Source: an uncultured bacterium (GTDB lineage Bacteria > Bacillota_I > Bacilli_A > RFN20 > CAG-826). From it: a stretch of DNA of 64,000 nucleotides. This document shows, in pieces, positions 19,603-28,788 of this stretch. The stretch is from contig CASFZN010000021.1 of the NCBI GenBank assembly GCA_949299195.1, positions 19,993 through 83,992 of the forward strand. Direction: 5' to 3'. The notes under the pieces are model-generated. The model was not told where the DNA came from, did not search any database, and saw only the letters and a list, made by a program, of their open reading frames with translations. The position numbers and the translations under genes were made by a program. Every line of letters begins with the position of its first letter. The first letter of the stretch is position 1.

Positions 19603-20754
19603 TTATTCTTCAACTTTAACTTCTTCTTCGGTTTTAACTTCTTCTTTTTTAGCAGCTTTTTTGCTAGTTTTTTTAGCTTTTGGAGCTTCTTCTTTGACTT
19701 CAGCTTCACTTGTTGCTACAACTTCAGTTTCTACAGTTTTAGTTTCTTCTTTAGCTTCTACTGGTTTTTCACTTCTATTGAAGCGAGCTTGATATCTTGC
19801 TTTTTCTTTTTCAAGTCTTTCTCTTTGCATTTCTCTTCTTGCAGCGATTCTTAATGCATTTTCTCTATCAGCTTGACGTAAAGCATCTTTCATAGTTGCT
19901 TCTTCACCTTCATCTTTGGTGTATGCAACTTCTGGAAGTCCACCTTTAGCTTCAACAATAGCATCACATAATAATCCTAAGATTAATTTGATTGATTTAT
20001 CGCTATCATCGTTTGCAGGAATAGGATAAGCAATATTATCTGGATCACAGTTTGTATCAACGATAGCAAATACTGGAATTCCTAATTTATTAGCTTCTTT
20101 AACTGCAATTTTTTCTTCATCTGGTGCAACAACAACGATTGCATTAGGAACTTTTCTCATTTCCTTAATACCATCGAGGTTTTTAGCTAAACGATCTTTT
20201 TCTTTCTTTAATAAAGCAACTTCTTTCTTTGGTAATCTATCCCAAACACCATCTGCTTCATCTTGTTCTAATTCTTTTAATTTTTTAATTCTTAATTGAA
20301 TTGTTTTGAAGTTTGTTAAGGTTCCACCGAGCCATCTATTTGTAATGAATAATGAACCACTTCTTTCAGCTTCTTCTTTAATGATATCTTTTGCGATTTG
20401 TTTGGTACCGACTAATAAGACTTTACCGCCTTCAGTGACGATTTCTTTTAATTTTTGATAAGCATTTTCGATAGCTTCTTTACTTTTATTTAAATCAATA
20501 ATGTAGATTCCATTACGAGCACAGTAGATATATTTGCCCATTTTTGGATTCCATCTTCTGGTTTGGTGACCATAGTGAGAACCTGCTTCTAATAACTTTT
20601 TGATAGTTACGATTGGAGCATTTGGATCAAATATAGCTTGAGCCATTTCTTGTTCATCTTGAGCTTTTGCTTCTTCTTTTAACTCTTCTTCTTCACTCTT
20701 TTTTACTTCTTCTAAAGCTTCGTCGAGTGTAACGTTTTCTAATTTTTCGGACAT
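19603..20754 (-). CDS. rpsB: Ribosomal protein S2 with long charged extensions
   Basis: A small-subunit ribosomal protein. The core runs from about residue 45 (IVTIKKLLEAGSHYGHQTRR) through WLGGTLTNFKTIQLRIKKL to PIPANDDSDKSIKLILGLL. At 383 residues it is well above the usual 235-260. An acidic N-terminal arm of about 45 residues (MSEKLENVTLDEALEEVKKS) and a C-terminal tail of about 90 residues rich in Lys, Glu and Ala account for the excess. The start is a good ATG after the ribosome site AAGGAGGAG. A structured leader lies upstream. Confidence 0.96.
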   Translation of the reverse strand: MSEKLENVTLDEALEEVKKSEEEELKEEAKAQDEQEMAQAIFDPNAPIVTIKKLLEAGSHYGHQTRRWNPKMGKYIYCARNGIYIIDLNKSKEAIENAYQKLKEIVTEGGKVLLVGTKQIAKDIIKEEAERSGSLFITNRWLGGTLTNFKTIQLRIKKLKELEQDEADGVWDRLPKKEVALLKKEKDRLAKNLDGIKEMRKVPNAIVVVAPDEEKIAVKEANKLGIPVFAIVDTNCDPDNIAYPIPANDDSDKSIKLILGLLCDAIVEAKGGLPEVAYTKDEGEEATMKDALRQADRENALRIAARREMQRERLEKEKARYQARFNRSEKPVEAKEETKTVETEVVATSEAEVKEEAPKAKKTSKKAAKKEEVKTEEEVKVEE

Positions 20755-20794
20755 TACGTCTCCTCCTTATTTGTTAAGCCTCCACTACTTCGAA

Positions 20795-20838
20795 CAGCCT
20801 TCCCTAGTTAACTATTTATAGACTAGACTTGGACGCTG
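20795..20838 (-). promoter_or_regulatory. Structured RNA leader before rpsB, candidate S2 autoregulation site
   Basis: In the rpsB 5' untranslated region the minus strand folds as nested helices: CAGC with GCTG, then TCC with GGA, then CTAGT with ACTAG, then CTA with TAG around a 4-base loop, with small internal loops between. The structure ends about 25 bases before the ribosome site. S2 represses its own message in other bacteria. The assignment here is inference, and no match to a named RNA family was made. Confidence 0.5.
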
Positions 20839-20899
20839 AATCCATAGTGTGTGTATTCTTTTTTACGCAACAAAAAATTTGTTCTCAAAAAGTGTTAAT

Positions 20900-20928
20900 A
20901 TTCTACTATAACTAATACTCATATACAA
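20900..20928 (-). promoter_or_regulatory. Sigma-A-type promoter for rpsB-tsf
   Basis: On the minus strand, TTGTAT and TAGAAT are separated by 17 bases. The expected start would give a leader of about 135 bases that includes the folded element. Confidence 0.5.
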
Positions 20929-20976
20929 GCATAAAATTCGAACTTTTTATGCTAAATTTAAGTGATTTTATTGATA

Positions 20977-21924
20977 CTATTTTTTATTAGTTTTTTCTTT
21001 TTTAGAAGATTTAGGGAAATATTTATCGTATTCAGATTTTACCTTTTCTTTACTAACGTGCATGTAAATGCTTGTGGTATTAATTGATTCGTGTCCCATC
21101 AACTCTTGAATCACCCTTAAATCCGCGCCTTGATCTAATAAATGAGTAGCAAAAGTATGTCTTAAAACGTGGGGATGTAGATCAAAGCCTAGTGATAATC
21201 CGGTCTTTTTTATAATTTCTTTTAAGATATATTCAAGACCTCTAGAGGTGAGTTTATCTCCTTTAGAGTTTAAAAAGAAATATTCATTTTTAGTCTTTTC
21301 GTTTTCTTTTAGTGTTTGTTCTCTCGAAAATTTTGCATAATTTATCATTGCTTTTTTAGCTTCTTCAGAAAAAGGGACGATTCTTTCTTTATTTCCTTTT
21401 CCTAAAATTCTCATGTATCTAGATGAAAATTCAATATCACTTATTTTTAAATTTATAACTTCGCTACATCTAAGTCCGCTTGAATACATAAGTTCTAATA
21501 GCGCTTGATCTCTAACGGCTAAATCATCGGTTCTTTTACTATTTTCATTTAATAAAGCATTAATTTGAGATTCATATAAAACTTCTGGTAGTTTATCTCT
21601 TTTTTTAGGCGAAACAATTAATAAAAATGGATTAGTTTCGACTAGTTTTTCGTTATAAAGATATTGGTAATATTTTTTTAATGCTGAAATTCTTCTTCTT
21701 AAAGTGCGACTAGTTTCGTTTTTTCCTCTAATTGTTTTTTTAGATAGTCTTTCAGCCATAAATAAGCGAACATCATCTCTTGAAACATTTCGATAATCGA
21801 TATTTTGCTCAACTAAAAAGTCTTCAAAAAGAGTAATATCTTGAGAATAAGATTTAATCGTATTTTCACTGTAATTTAAGTTATATTTTAGATAATTTAA
21901 AAATAACGCTTGTTCTTTAGTCAT
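20977..21924 (-). CDS. xerC: Tyrosine recombinase, XerC/XerD type
   Basis: A 315-residue site-specific recombinase that would resolve chromosome dimers at dif. The N-terminal SAM-like DNA-binding domain (FLNYLKYNLNYSENTIKSYS) covers about 1-100. The catalytic residues are Arg in SSGLRCSEV (about 151), His and Arg in HPHVLRHTFATHLL (about 249-252), and the nucleophile Tyr in INTTSIYMHV (about 285). The place after trmFO is the codV/xerC position of Bacillus, which is why xerC is preferred to xerD. hslV, hslU and codY, which usually follow, are absent. Confidence 0.9.
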   Translation of the reverse strand: MTKEQALFLNYLKYNLNYSENTIKSYSQDITLFEDFLVEQNIDYRNVSRDDVRLFMAERLSKKTIRGKNETSRTLRRRISALKKYYQYLYNEKLVETNPFLLIVSPKKRDKLPEVLYESQINALLNENSKRTDDLAVRDQALLELMYSSGLRCSEVINLKISDIEFSSRYMRILGKGNKERIVPFSEEAKKAMINYAKFSREQTLKENEKTKNEYFFLNSKGDKLTSRGLEYILKEIIKKTGLSLGFDLHPHVLRHTFATHLLDQGADLRVIQELMGHESINTTSIYMHVSKEKVKSEYDKYFPKSSKKEKTNKK

Positions 21925-21953
21925 AATTTCATTTGTTTATAAGACTAAAATAT

Positions 21954-23240
21954 TTAGGAATTAATATATTCAATAAACTTCTCAATTTCTTTTAAAGATT
22001 TTTCAATAACAATCTTTTTATCAGTCTTATTTGCCTTATAAATTATACCAAAATTAGCGTTCATTGGCTGAAAATTGTTAATCCCGGTATGAGTGATATA
22101 ACGAATTAAAGCTCCTAAAACAGTATTATAAGAAAGTGGCTTAAATTCTTTATTTTTAAGTCTTAAATCTAAATAAATAGCAGCAAGTAAGCCACTTGCG
22201 GCACTTTCAACATAACCTTCAACTCCTGAAAGTTGACCGGCAATATAGATATCTTTATTAGATTTTAAAGTTAAATCTTCATTTAAAATTTTTGGTGCAT
22301 AAATATAAGAATTTCGATGCATTAAGCCAAATCTAGCAAATTTTGCATCTTCCAATCCTGGGATGAGTTTAAAAACTCTTTCTTGTTCTTTAAAGGTTAA
22401 GTTGGTTTGAAATCCTACAAGATTATAAAATTCTCCGATTAAATCATCTTGTCTAAGTTGGGCGACGGCATAATATTCATGACCGCTATTCTCTAATCCA
22501 ACTGGTTTTAATGGACCAAATCTTAAAGTATCAACACCTCTAGAAGCTAAAACTTCAACTGGTAAACAGCCTTCAAAATATTCAGTATCAAAATCATGAA
22601 GTAATGCTTTTTTTGCGTTAATTAATTCATTATAAAAGGTTAAATATTCTTCTTTTTCAAAGCCACAATTTATATAACTTCCTTCATCTTGATCATATCG
22701 AGATTTAATAAAAACTTTATCAAAATTAATCGAATCTTTATAAATAATTGGAGCACTTGCATCAAAAAATCCATAGATTTTTTCATTAGATAATTTAGAC
22801 AATTCATCCAACATATCTTTACTTGTTAAAGGTCCAGTCGCGACAATATTTATTCCACCTTTAAATGTTTTAACATCCTCATTAATAACTGTAATATTAT
22901 GATTTTCTTTAATTTTTTTAGTGATATATTTAGCAAAAACTTCTCTATCTACAGCTAAAGCATCGCCACTAGGAACTTCACTTATTTCGCTTGCTTCCAT
23001 TATTAAAGATCCGAGTCTTTTGATTTCTTCTTTTAATAAACCACAAGCATTATCTAGCTTTTTACTTTTCAATGAGTTTGAACAAACAAGTTCTCCAAAA
23101 AGATCGGTATGATGAGCTTTATCATCAACCAATGGACGATTTTCATATAAGTTTACTTTATAACCTTTATTTGCCAAATAGTTTGCAGCCTCACTTCCGG
23201 CAAGGCCTGCGCCAATAATATTAATGGTAATATCTTTCAT
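21954..23240 (-). CDS. trmFO: tRNA (uracil-54-C5) methyltransferase, folate/FAD type
   Basis: Makes m5U54 in the T loop of tRNA using methylene-tetrahydrofolate and FAD. 428 residues. The FAD loop IIGAGLAGSEAANYL is at about 8-22. Family segments HTDLFGELVCSNSLKSKKLD, SEVPSGDALAVDREVFA and AGQLSGVEGYVESAASGLLA are all intact. It sits between topA and the recombinase, the Bacillus order. Confidence 0.96.
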   Translation of the reverse strand: MKDITINIIGAGLAGSEAANYLANKGYKVNLYENRPLVDDKAHHTDLFGELVCSNSLKSKKLDNACGLLKEEIKRLGSLIMEASEISEVPSGDALAVDREVFAKYITKKIKENHNITVINEDVKTFKGGINIVATGPLTSKDMLDELSKLSNEKIYGFFDASAPIIYKDSINFDKVFIKSRYDQDEGSYINCGFEKEEYLTFYNELINAKKALLHDFDTEYFEGCLPVEVLASRGVDTLRFGPLKPVGLENSGHEYYAVAQLRQDDLIGEFYNLVGFQTNLTFKEQERVFKLIPGLEDAKFARFGLMHRNSYIYAPKILNEDLTLKSNKDIYIAGQLSGVEGYVESAASGLLAAIYLDLRLKNKEFKPLSYNTVLGALIRYITHTGINNFQPMNANFGIIYKANKTDKKIVIEKSLKEIEKFIEYINS

Positions 23241-23242
23241 TT

Positions 23243-25342
23243 TTAGTCTTTTTTAACAATGTTTTCTATGTGTTTACATTTTGGGAAATTACTACAACCA
23301 TAGAAATATTTGTTTCCTTTTCTTTGTTTTCTTAAAACTAATTTTGCGCCACATTCTGGGCAAATTCTTTCTTCTTCAATAGGAGTTTCAACTTCATTTT
23401 TTTCATTTCCTTCAATATATCTACATTTTGGGAAATTACTGCAACCAATAAATTCTTGTCCTTTTTTATTTTTTCTTTTAACAAGTGGAGAGCCACAGTT
23501 TGGACAATTTCTACCGATTTCTTCTGGAGCTGCTTTTTCTTCCTTTTTAATATAGTGACAATTTGGATAATTACTGCAGCAAACAAATTTGCCATATCTT
23601 CCAACTCTTTCGACTAAATCAGAACCACATTCAGGGCAGATTTCTCCTGTCTTTTTTAAAGGTTCTTTATACATAACTTCTTTTACTTCTTCAAAATGTT
23701 TAATAAATGGATCATAGAATTCACGAATAACTTCAGTTCTATTTTCTTCACCACTAGAAATATCATCTAAAGAAGTTTCCATTTTAGCGGTATATTCAGT
23801 GTTAATTAAATCTGGGAAGTATTTATATAAAACTTTAGATGTTAACATTCCTTGTTCTGTTGGAGTTAATAATCCTTTCTTGGAAGTAACATATTTCCTT
23901 TCAATTAAAGTTTGAATAGTTGAAGAATAGGTTGAAGGTCTTCCAATACCCTTATCTTCCATTAATTTAACAAGTCTTCCTTCGCTATATCTAGCTGGAG
24001 GTTTGGTTTCATCTTCCTTAAGTTCACTCTTTAATAATTTATAAGTGGAATTAATTTCAAGTTCCGGAACCTTTTTATCTTCTTCATCAAGTTTAAAGAC
24101 ATCATAACCTGCAAAAAGAACATTATTTCCGGTTAATTTGAAAGTTATATCACCACTTTTTAAATAATTTGTAACACTTAAAACTTTTTTATCACTCATT
24201 AAAGAAGATAAAGTTCTTTCAAAAATAAGTTTATAAAGACGGTATTGATCTAAAGAAAGATGTTTTTTCATACTTCCTGGTGTTCTTTCTAAAGATGTTG
24301 GTCTAATTGCTTCGTGAGCATCTTGAGCCCCTTTAACGTTTTTCTTAATTTTACTAACGCCTTTATAATAATTTTCGCCGAATTTATCGATAATATAAGA
24401 TTTTGCATTCTCAACAAAAACATCACTTAATCTTGTCGAATCGGTTCTAATATAGGTAATTAAACCGACTAAACCTTCACTAGTTTCAACGCCTTCATAT
24501 AATTCTTGAGCTAAAAAGGTAGTTTTTTTAGTAGAAAAACCATATTTAGAGAAGGCTTGTTGTTGAAGAGTTGAAGTTCTAAAAGGTTCTTTCGCGCTTA
24601 GATATTTTTCTTTTTCTTCTTTATCGACAACAACTACATCTTCTTTTAATGAAGAATAAGCAAGTTTAGCTTCACTTTCATTTTTAAAAGAATCGAGTTT
24701 TTCATCCTTATATTTATATAACTCTAATTCGTATTCCTTATCTTCATAAGAAATTGTGCCTGATAATTCGTAAAATTTTTCACTTTTAAAATTTAAAATT
24801 TCTTCTTCATGATCACAAATAAGTTTTAAAGCGACACTTTGAACTCTTCCAGCACTCTTACTAGAAATCTTATTTCTAAGTAATCCTGAAAGTTTAAAGC
24901 CAATGATTCTATCAATAATTCTTCTAGCTTCTTGAGAATAGACTAAATTCATATCAATAGTACGTGGTTCTTCAATAGCTTTTTTAATCGAATCTTTGGT
25001 AATTTCGTGGAATTCAAGTCTTTTTGTAGTTTCAATAGGTAAATCTAAAACGGTTAATAAAGAATAAGCGATAGCTTCGCCTTCTCTATCAGGGTCGGTT
25101 GCGATGATGATTTCTTCAGCATTTTTTGCTTTTTTCTTTAATTCACTTACGATTTTAATCTTATCCTTATTAACTACATATTTAGGTTTAAAATCGTTAT
25201 CAACATCGACTCCTAATCCACCTTTTCCAGAGGTAGCTAAATCTTTAATGTGGCCTTTTGATGCCAAAACTTCATAATCATTTCCGAGATAATGTCCAAT
25301 AGTTTTGGACTTGGTTGGGGATTCAACAATTACTAATTTCAT
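23243..25342 (-). CDS. topA: DNA topoisomerase I
   Basis: Type IA topoisomerase that relaxes negative supercoils. 699 residues. The Toprim domain has VIVESPTKSKTIGHYLG at the N-terminus and the acidic triad ATDPDREGEAIAY near 84. The active-site Tyr is in LITYIRTDSTR near 297. Three C-terminal four-cysteine zinc ribbons follow at about 570, 615 and 660 (CPECGSDL, CPNCGSPL, CPECGAKL, each with a C-x-N-x-P-x-C partner). Confidence 0.97.
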   Translation of the reverse strand: MKLVIVESPTKSKTIGHYLGNDYEVLASKGHIKDLATSGKGGLGVDVDNDFKPKYVVNKDKIKIVSELKKKAKNAEEIIIATDPDREGEAIAYSLLTVLDLPIETTKRLEFHEITKDSIKKAIEEPRTIDMNLVYSQEARRIIDRIIGFKLSGLLRNKISSKSAGRVQSVALKLICDHEEEILNFKSEKFYELSGTISYEDKEYELELYKYKDEKLDSFKNESEAKLAYSSLKEDVVVVDKEEKEKYLSAKEPFRTSTLQQQAFSKYGFSTKKTTFLAQELYEGVETSEGLVGLITYIRTDSTRLSDVFVENAKSYIIDKFGENYYKGVSKIKKNVKGAQDAHEAIRPTSLERTPGSMKKHLSLDQYRLYKLIFERTLSSLMSDKKVLSVTNYLKSGDITFKLTGNNVLFAGYDVFKLDEEDKKVPELEINSTYKLLKSELKEDETKPPARYSEGRLVKLMEDKGIGRPSTYSSTIQTLIERKYVTSKKGLLTPTEQGMLTSKVLYKYFPDLINTEYTAKMETSLDDISSGEENRTEVIREFYDPFIKHFEEVKEVMYKEPLKKTGEICPECGSDLVERVGRYGKFVCCSNYPNCHYIKKEEKAAPEEIGRNCPNCGSPLVKRKNKKGQEFIGCSNFPKCRYIEGNEKNEVETPIEEERICPECGAKLVLRKQRKGNKYFYGCSNFPKCKHIENIVKKD

Positions 25343-25472
25343 ATCTTTTCTTTTTTTACTCTACTTAGTTTTATTTTCCAAAAACTAAATATATATTTAT
25401 CAAAAAATTTTGTAAAGAGCCCTTATCCTATTATATATATAAGATATATATAAAAAATTTTTAAAAATTTTC

Positions 25473-26273
25473 TTAATATAAAAATAATAAGTCTTCGCTA
25501 GATTCAACAAGATATGCGCCATCTTTAATTAGTTTATTGCAGTTACTATTTTTTAAGGCTAAACAAGGGACACAGGCAATTTCTTTTCCGTAATTTAAAG
25601 CCATGTTACATGTTGATAAAGCTCCGCTTCTTCCATAGCTTTCTACTAATAATATCGCATCAGATAAAGCGGCAATTATCCTATTTCTTAATAAAAAATT
25701 GTCTTTATCAGGTTCGCTTCCTATAAAAACTTCCGATATAATTAATCCTCCTTGAGTAATAATATTGTCTGCTAAATCACTATTTTCATTAGGATAAATA
25801 AAATCTATTGGAGTTCCTAAAACTGCAATTGTAGGAAGTTTAGCTTTTAAGGCGCTAATATGAGCTCTAGCATCAATTCCTTTAGCAAGGCCACTAATAA
25901 TAACTGTATTTTTTGATAATTCGGATACTATTTTTTCGCACATTTGGATTCCATAATATGTAGGATTCCTACATCCTACTACTCCTAAATATTTAAAAAC
26001 TCCTGCATAATATAATAATTTCGTATTACCTTTATAAAATAAAACAGGTGGGGGATTTTCAATATTTAATAGACATCTAGGATAATCGTCATCAGTTATA
26101 AGAATATAATTTAGATTTAAATCTTTAAATTCTTCTTGTTTATAATCTTGTGGATAATTTTTAAAAAGTAGAAAGTCTGATAATTTATCCATAACTTTAC
26201 TAGTATTTTTAGGATATTTTTTAACTAAATATAAAAAATATTCACGGTCACAACCATACACTTGATCTTTCAT
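25473..26273 (-). CDS. dprA: DNA processing protein DprA
   Basis: Binds incoming single-stranded DNA and loads RecA during transformation. 266 residues: a short N-terminal part, then the Rossmann-like domain with VVGCRNPTYYG, IISGLAKGIDARAH, AVLGTPIDFIYPNENSDLA and FLLRNRIIAALSDAILLVES. There is no clear C-terminal winged helix, so it is shorter than Bacillus DprA (about 297). A stop codon lies directly before the ATG in frame, fixing the start, yet no ribosome site is adjacent; the nearest GGAGG is about 50 bases upstream, inside the shared promoter module. Confidence 0.93.
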   Translation of the reverse strand: MKDQVYGCDREYFLYLVKKYPKNTSKVMDKLSDFLLFKNYPQDYKQEEFKDLNLNYILITDDDYPRCLLNIENPPPVLFYKGNTKLLYYAGVFKYLGVVGCRNPTYYGIQMCEKIVSELSKNTVIISGLAKGIDARAHISALKAKLPTIAVLGTPIDFIYPNENSDLADNIITQGGLIISEVFIGSEPDKDNFLLRNRIIAALSDAILLVESYGRSGALSTCNMALNYGKEIACVPCLALKNSNCNKLIKDGAYLVESSEDLLFLY

Positions 26274-26332
26274 TTATTTATTTTTTTATAGCTTTTTAAT
26301 AATATTTTTAAATAAGCTTTTTCCTCCTTCTA

Positions 26333-26366
26333 TATACAAGAACGCTTTAATTTAAAAAAATATTCA
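26333..26366 (-). promoter_or_regulatory. Shared promoter-like module, copy 1 (before dprA)
   Basis: The minus strand reads TGAATA (26361-26366), 16 bases, then CGTTCTTGTATA (26333-26344), followed 5 bases later by GGAGG. The same module occurs before two AlbA_2-type genes. It lies between the probable rnhB terminator and dprA, so it should drive dprA. It resembles an alternative sigma-factor promoter more than a sigma-A one. Confidence 0.55.
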
Positions 26367-26396
26367 CTGAATTTTATGTAAATTTATGAAAATATA

Positions 26397-26419
26397 AAAA
26401 TATACGATAAATATCATAT
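26397..26419 (-). terminator. Weak terminator after rnhB
   Basis: An AT-rich 8-bp inverted repeat (minus strand ATATGATA with TATCGTAT, one G-U pair) followed by ATTTTTAT, 30 bases beyond the rnhB stop. Confidence 0.4.
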
Positions 26420-26449
26420 AAATTTAATATAAAAATTTTTAAATATTTT

Positions 26450-27082
26450 TTAAAATAATTTAATTTGTTCTACTAATAACTCTTTAACTGGTTTATATGT
26501 TTCGCGATAAAAGCCTTTGATTATTCCTTTTTCTTTAATGATTTCTAAATGTTCTTTGGTTGGATAACCTTTATGAGATTTAAAATTATAATAAGGATAT
26601 AACTTATCATATTTTTCCATGATATCATCACGGGTTACTTTAGCTAAAATTGAAGCTGCAGCAACATTAATTGATTTTTGATCTCCCTTAGCTAAAGGTA
26701 AAACTAAAATGTCATTAAATTCTTTAAATTCATCTAACTTCATATAGTCAGTAATGATTAAATCTGGTTTAATTGATAGATTTAATAAAGCTTTTTTCAT
26801 TCCTAATTTAGATGCTTGATAGATATTGATTTTATCAATAGTTGCCGGAGAAATTTCTACTATTGAATAAGATAAGGCATCTTTAATAATCTCTTTATAT
26901 GCCTCTTTCCTTTCTTTATCACTCATCATTTTAGAGTCTTTTATTTTTTTATTTTGATAGTGAAGTGGAAAAATTACGGCTGCACAAACAACTGGCCCAC
27001 ATAAAGGACCTCTACCAGCTTCATCACTTCCGGCTATTAATTCATATCCTTTTAAATAATATTCTTTTTCAATATCGTACAT
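26450..27082 (-). CDS. rnhB: Ribonuclease HII
   Basis: Cleaves the RNA strand of RNA-DNA hybrids and starts ribonucleotide removal. 210 residues. The catalytic acids are in AGSDEAGRGPLCGPV at about 17-31 and ITDYMKL near 113. The segments KGDQKSINVAAASILAKVTR and YPYYNFKSHKGYPTKEHL are the family signature. It lies 9 bases after rbgA, in the rplS-rbgA-rnhB order of Bacillus. Confidence 0.96.
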   Translation of the reverse strand: MYDIEKEYYLKGYELIAGSDEAGRGPLCGPVVCAAVIFPLHYQNKKIKDSKMMSDKERKEAYKEIIKDALSYSIVEISPATIDKINIYQASKLGMKKALLNLSIKPDLIITDYMKLDEFKEFNDILVLPLAKGDQKSINVAAASILAKVTRDDIMEKYDKLYPYYNFKSHKGYPTKEHLEIIKEKGIIKGFYRETYKPVKELLVEQIKLF

Positions 27083-27091
27083 AAAAATTAA

Positions 27092-27973
27092 TTAATCATT
27101 AACTCTTTCAATGGTAGCTTTTACTATTTTTCCATTTCTAAATTCATTTAAAATTACTTTAATTACTTTTTCACTATTTACTTCGTTATTCTTTTTATAT
27201 AGTCCTCTTTTTCTTCCAATAGATTCAATGATTTCTACTATATTTATATCTTTATCATTTGATAAAGATAATTCATATCTAGCATTAAATTCCTTTAAAT
27301 AGTATTTATAAATAATTTTAATTAAGTAATCAAAAACTTCTTCTAAAGGTAAGATATCTTCTTTAATTGTTCCGATAATTGATAGATTTAAAGCTACTTT
27401 TTTATCTTCAAATTTAGGTAATAAAATACCAGGAGTATCCATAAGTTCGAAGTTTTTATTAACCTTAATCCATCTATTTGATTTAGTAACGCCTGGTTTA
27501 TTACCAGTTATAGCAATACTTTTTTTAGCTAATAGATTAATTAAAGTAGATTTTCCAACATTAGGAATTCCAATAACCATCGCTCTAATAGATACGTTTT
27601 TAATACCTTTTTTAAGATATTTTTCTTTTTTTAAATCTATAAACTTATCTATATATTTAAGGATTTCGTTAATAACTTTATTATTAGTTAAATCTACTAA
27701 AACACATTCATCTTCACTATTTTCTTTTAATTTCTTTTGCCATAATTTTGATTCTTTTTCATCACTTAAATCGCTTTTTGCTAATAAAAATAACTTCTTT
27801 TTATCTTTAACTATCTCCATTAAATATGGATTTATTGAAGATCTAGGGGCTCTAGAATCTAATAAAATAATGACAAAATCGACTAGTTTTAACTTTTCTT
27901 TAATTTCGTTACTAGCCTTTTTCATATGTCCAGGGAACCGGTGTATATTTTTTGTTTTTTGATTAGTTTCCAT
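27092..27973 (-). CDS. rbgA: Ribosome assembly GTPase RbgA (YlqF)
   Basis: Needed for late 50S assembly. 293 residues with a circularly permuted GTPase: G4-like LLAKSDLSD (about 60) comes before G1 GIPNVGKSTLINLL (about 135) and G3 DTPG (about 177). The N-terminal FPGHMKKASNEIKEKL segment is typical. The C-terminal ANTAR-like RNA-binding domain is present (FDYLIKIIYKYYLKEF onward). Confidence 0.95.
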   Translation of the reverse strand: METNQKTKNIHRFPGHMKKASNEIKEKLKLVDFVIILLDSRAPRSSINPYLMEIVKDKKKLFLLAKSDLSDEKESKLWQKKLKENSEDECVLVDLTNNKVINEILKYIDKFIDLKKEKYLKKGIKNVSIRAMVIGIPNVGKSTLINLLAKKSIAITGNKPGVTKSNRWIKVNKNFELMDTPGILLPKFEDKKVALNLSIIGTIKEDILPLEEVFDYLIKIIYKYYLKEFNARYELSLSNDKDINIVEIIESIGRKRGLYKKNNEVNSEKVIKVILNEFRNGKIVKATIERVND

Positions 27974-28186
27974 TTGTTTTTTCTTTCTAAAATCTACCTC
28001 TAAATAATATCATGATTCAAAATTAATAAATAGAGGAACTTAACCTTATATTCCTTACTATTTTACGGCATCTATCGATGTTTTTTTAATTTTAATGCTA
28101 ACTATGTATTAGTAAGAAATAATATTAATTCTAATAGTTTTAATCCTAATATAGGAAATATTAAATCGAGATTTATCTAATAAAAT

Positions 28187-28218
28187 TTTTCCACGTAGAA
28201 ACTTTAAAACTTACTAAG
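28187..28218. repeat. CACGTG-type element, copy A
   Basis: Reads TTTTTCCACGTAGAAAC, then a 16-base stretch (28203-28218) whose inverse is found exactly at 48399-48414, next to the second CACGTG element. The core resembles a parS or Noc-like palindrome but matches neither consensus. It lies between the rplS terminator and the rbgA start. Confidence 0.5.
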
Positions 28219-28234
28219 ATTAAATATTTTAAAG

Positions 28235-28258
28235 AAAAAACCAGTCACAGGGACTGGT
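28235..28258 (-). terminator. Terminator of rplS
   Basis: The minus strand forms a 7-bp stem (ACCAGTC with GACTGGT), a 5-base loop and six T. Confidence 0.9.
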
Positions 28259-28268
28259 GTAATTTTTC

Positions 28269-28619
28269 TTACTTAAGAATTTGTTTAATTCTTGCTGATT
28301 TACCACTTCTTTGTCTGAGGTAGTTGATTTTATTTCTTCTAACTTTACCTCTTCTGACAACTTCAATTTTTGCAACGTTTGGTGAATGTAAAGGGAAAAT
28401 TCTTTCAACACCAATGCCAGATGAAATTTTTCTAACGGTGAATGTTTCAGCAATTCCTCCGCCTCTTCTAGCCATAACAACGCCTTCGAAGACTTGGATT
28501 CTTGATTTACCACCTTCGGTAATTCTAACTGAAACTCTGACAGTATCTCCTGATGAGAATTCAGGAAGATCGTTTCTTAATTGTGAAGCAGTAACTTCTT
28601 TAACTAAATTGTTATTCAT
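28269..28619 (-). CDS. rplS: Ribosomal protein L19
   Basis: Large-subunit protein at the 30S-50S interface. 116 residues, normal length. Family segments [52 protein letters not shown] and [20 protein letters not shown] are all intact. AAAGGAGAAG lies 5 bases before the ATG. In Bacillus it directly follows trmD; here trmD lies 6 kb away on the other strand. Confidence 0.97.
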   Translation of the reverse strand: MNNNLVKEVTASQLRNDLPEFSSGDTVRVSVRITEGGKSRIQVFEGVVMARRGGGIAETFTVRKISSGIGVERIFPLHSPNVAKIEVVRRGKVRRNKINYLRQRSGKSARIKQILK

Positions 28620-28651
28620 GTTTACTTCTCCTTTTATATAGTTGTTTCTTT

Positions 28652-28696
28652 CTCTTAGTGTTCATATAATAGTTATTAAAGCGGACCACTCGTAGC
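28652..28696 (-). promoter_or_regulatory. Candidate L19 (rplS) leader RNA
   Basis: The rplS leader contains GAGTGGTCCGC and, 20 bases on, GAACACTAAGA; AGTG and CACT can pair. These two segments recall the L19 leader motif of Bacillota, but the match was made from memory and not by a covariance search. Confidence 0.45.
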
Positions 28697-28788
28697 AATT
28701 TAATTAAGTTTTTAATCAAAATGCTTAATAATTTTATATCAATTAAATATAAAAGTAAATGTGTTTTCGCTACTTTTTGCTTATTTTT

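Noticed and set aside
20977..21924. Phage or integron integrase
   Set aside because: Length, motifs and the place between trmFO and rpsB fit the housekeeping XerC; no attachment sites or phage genes are nearby.
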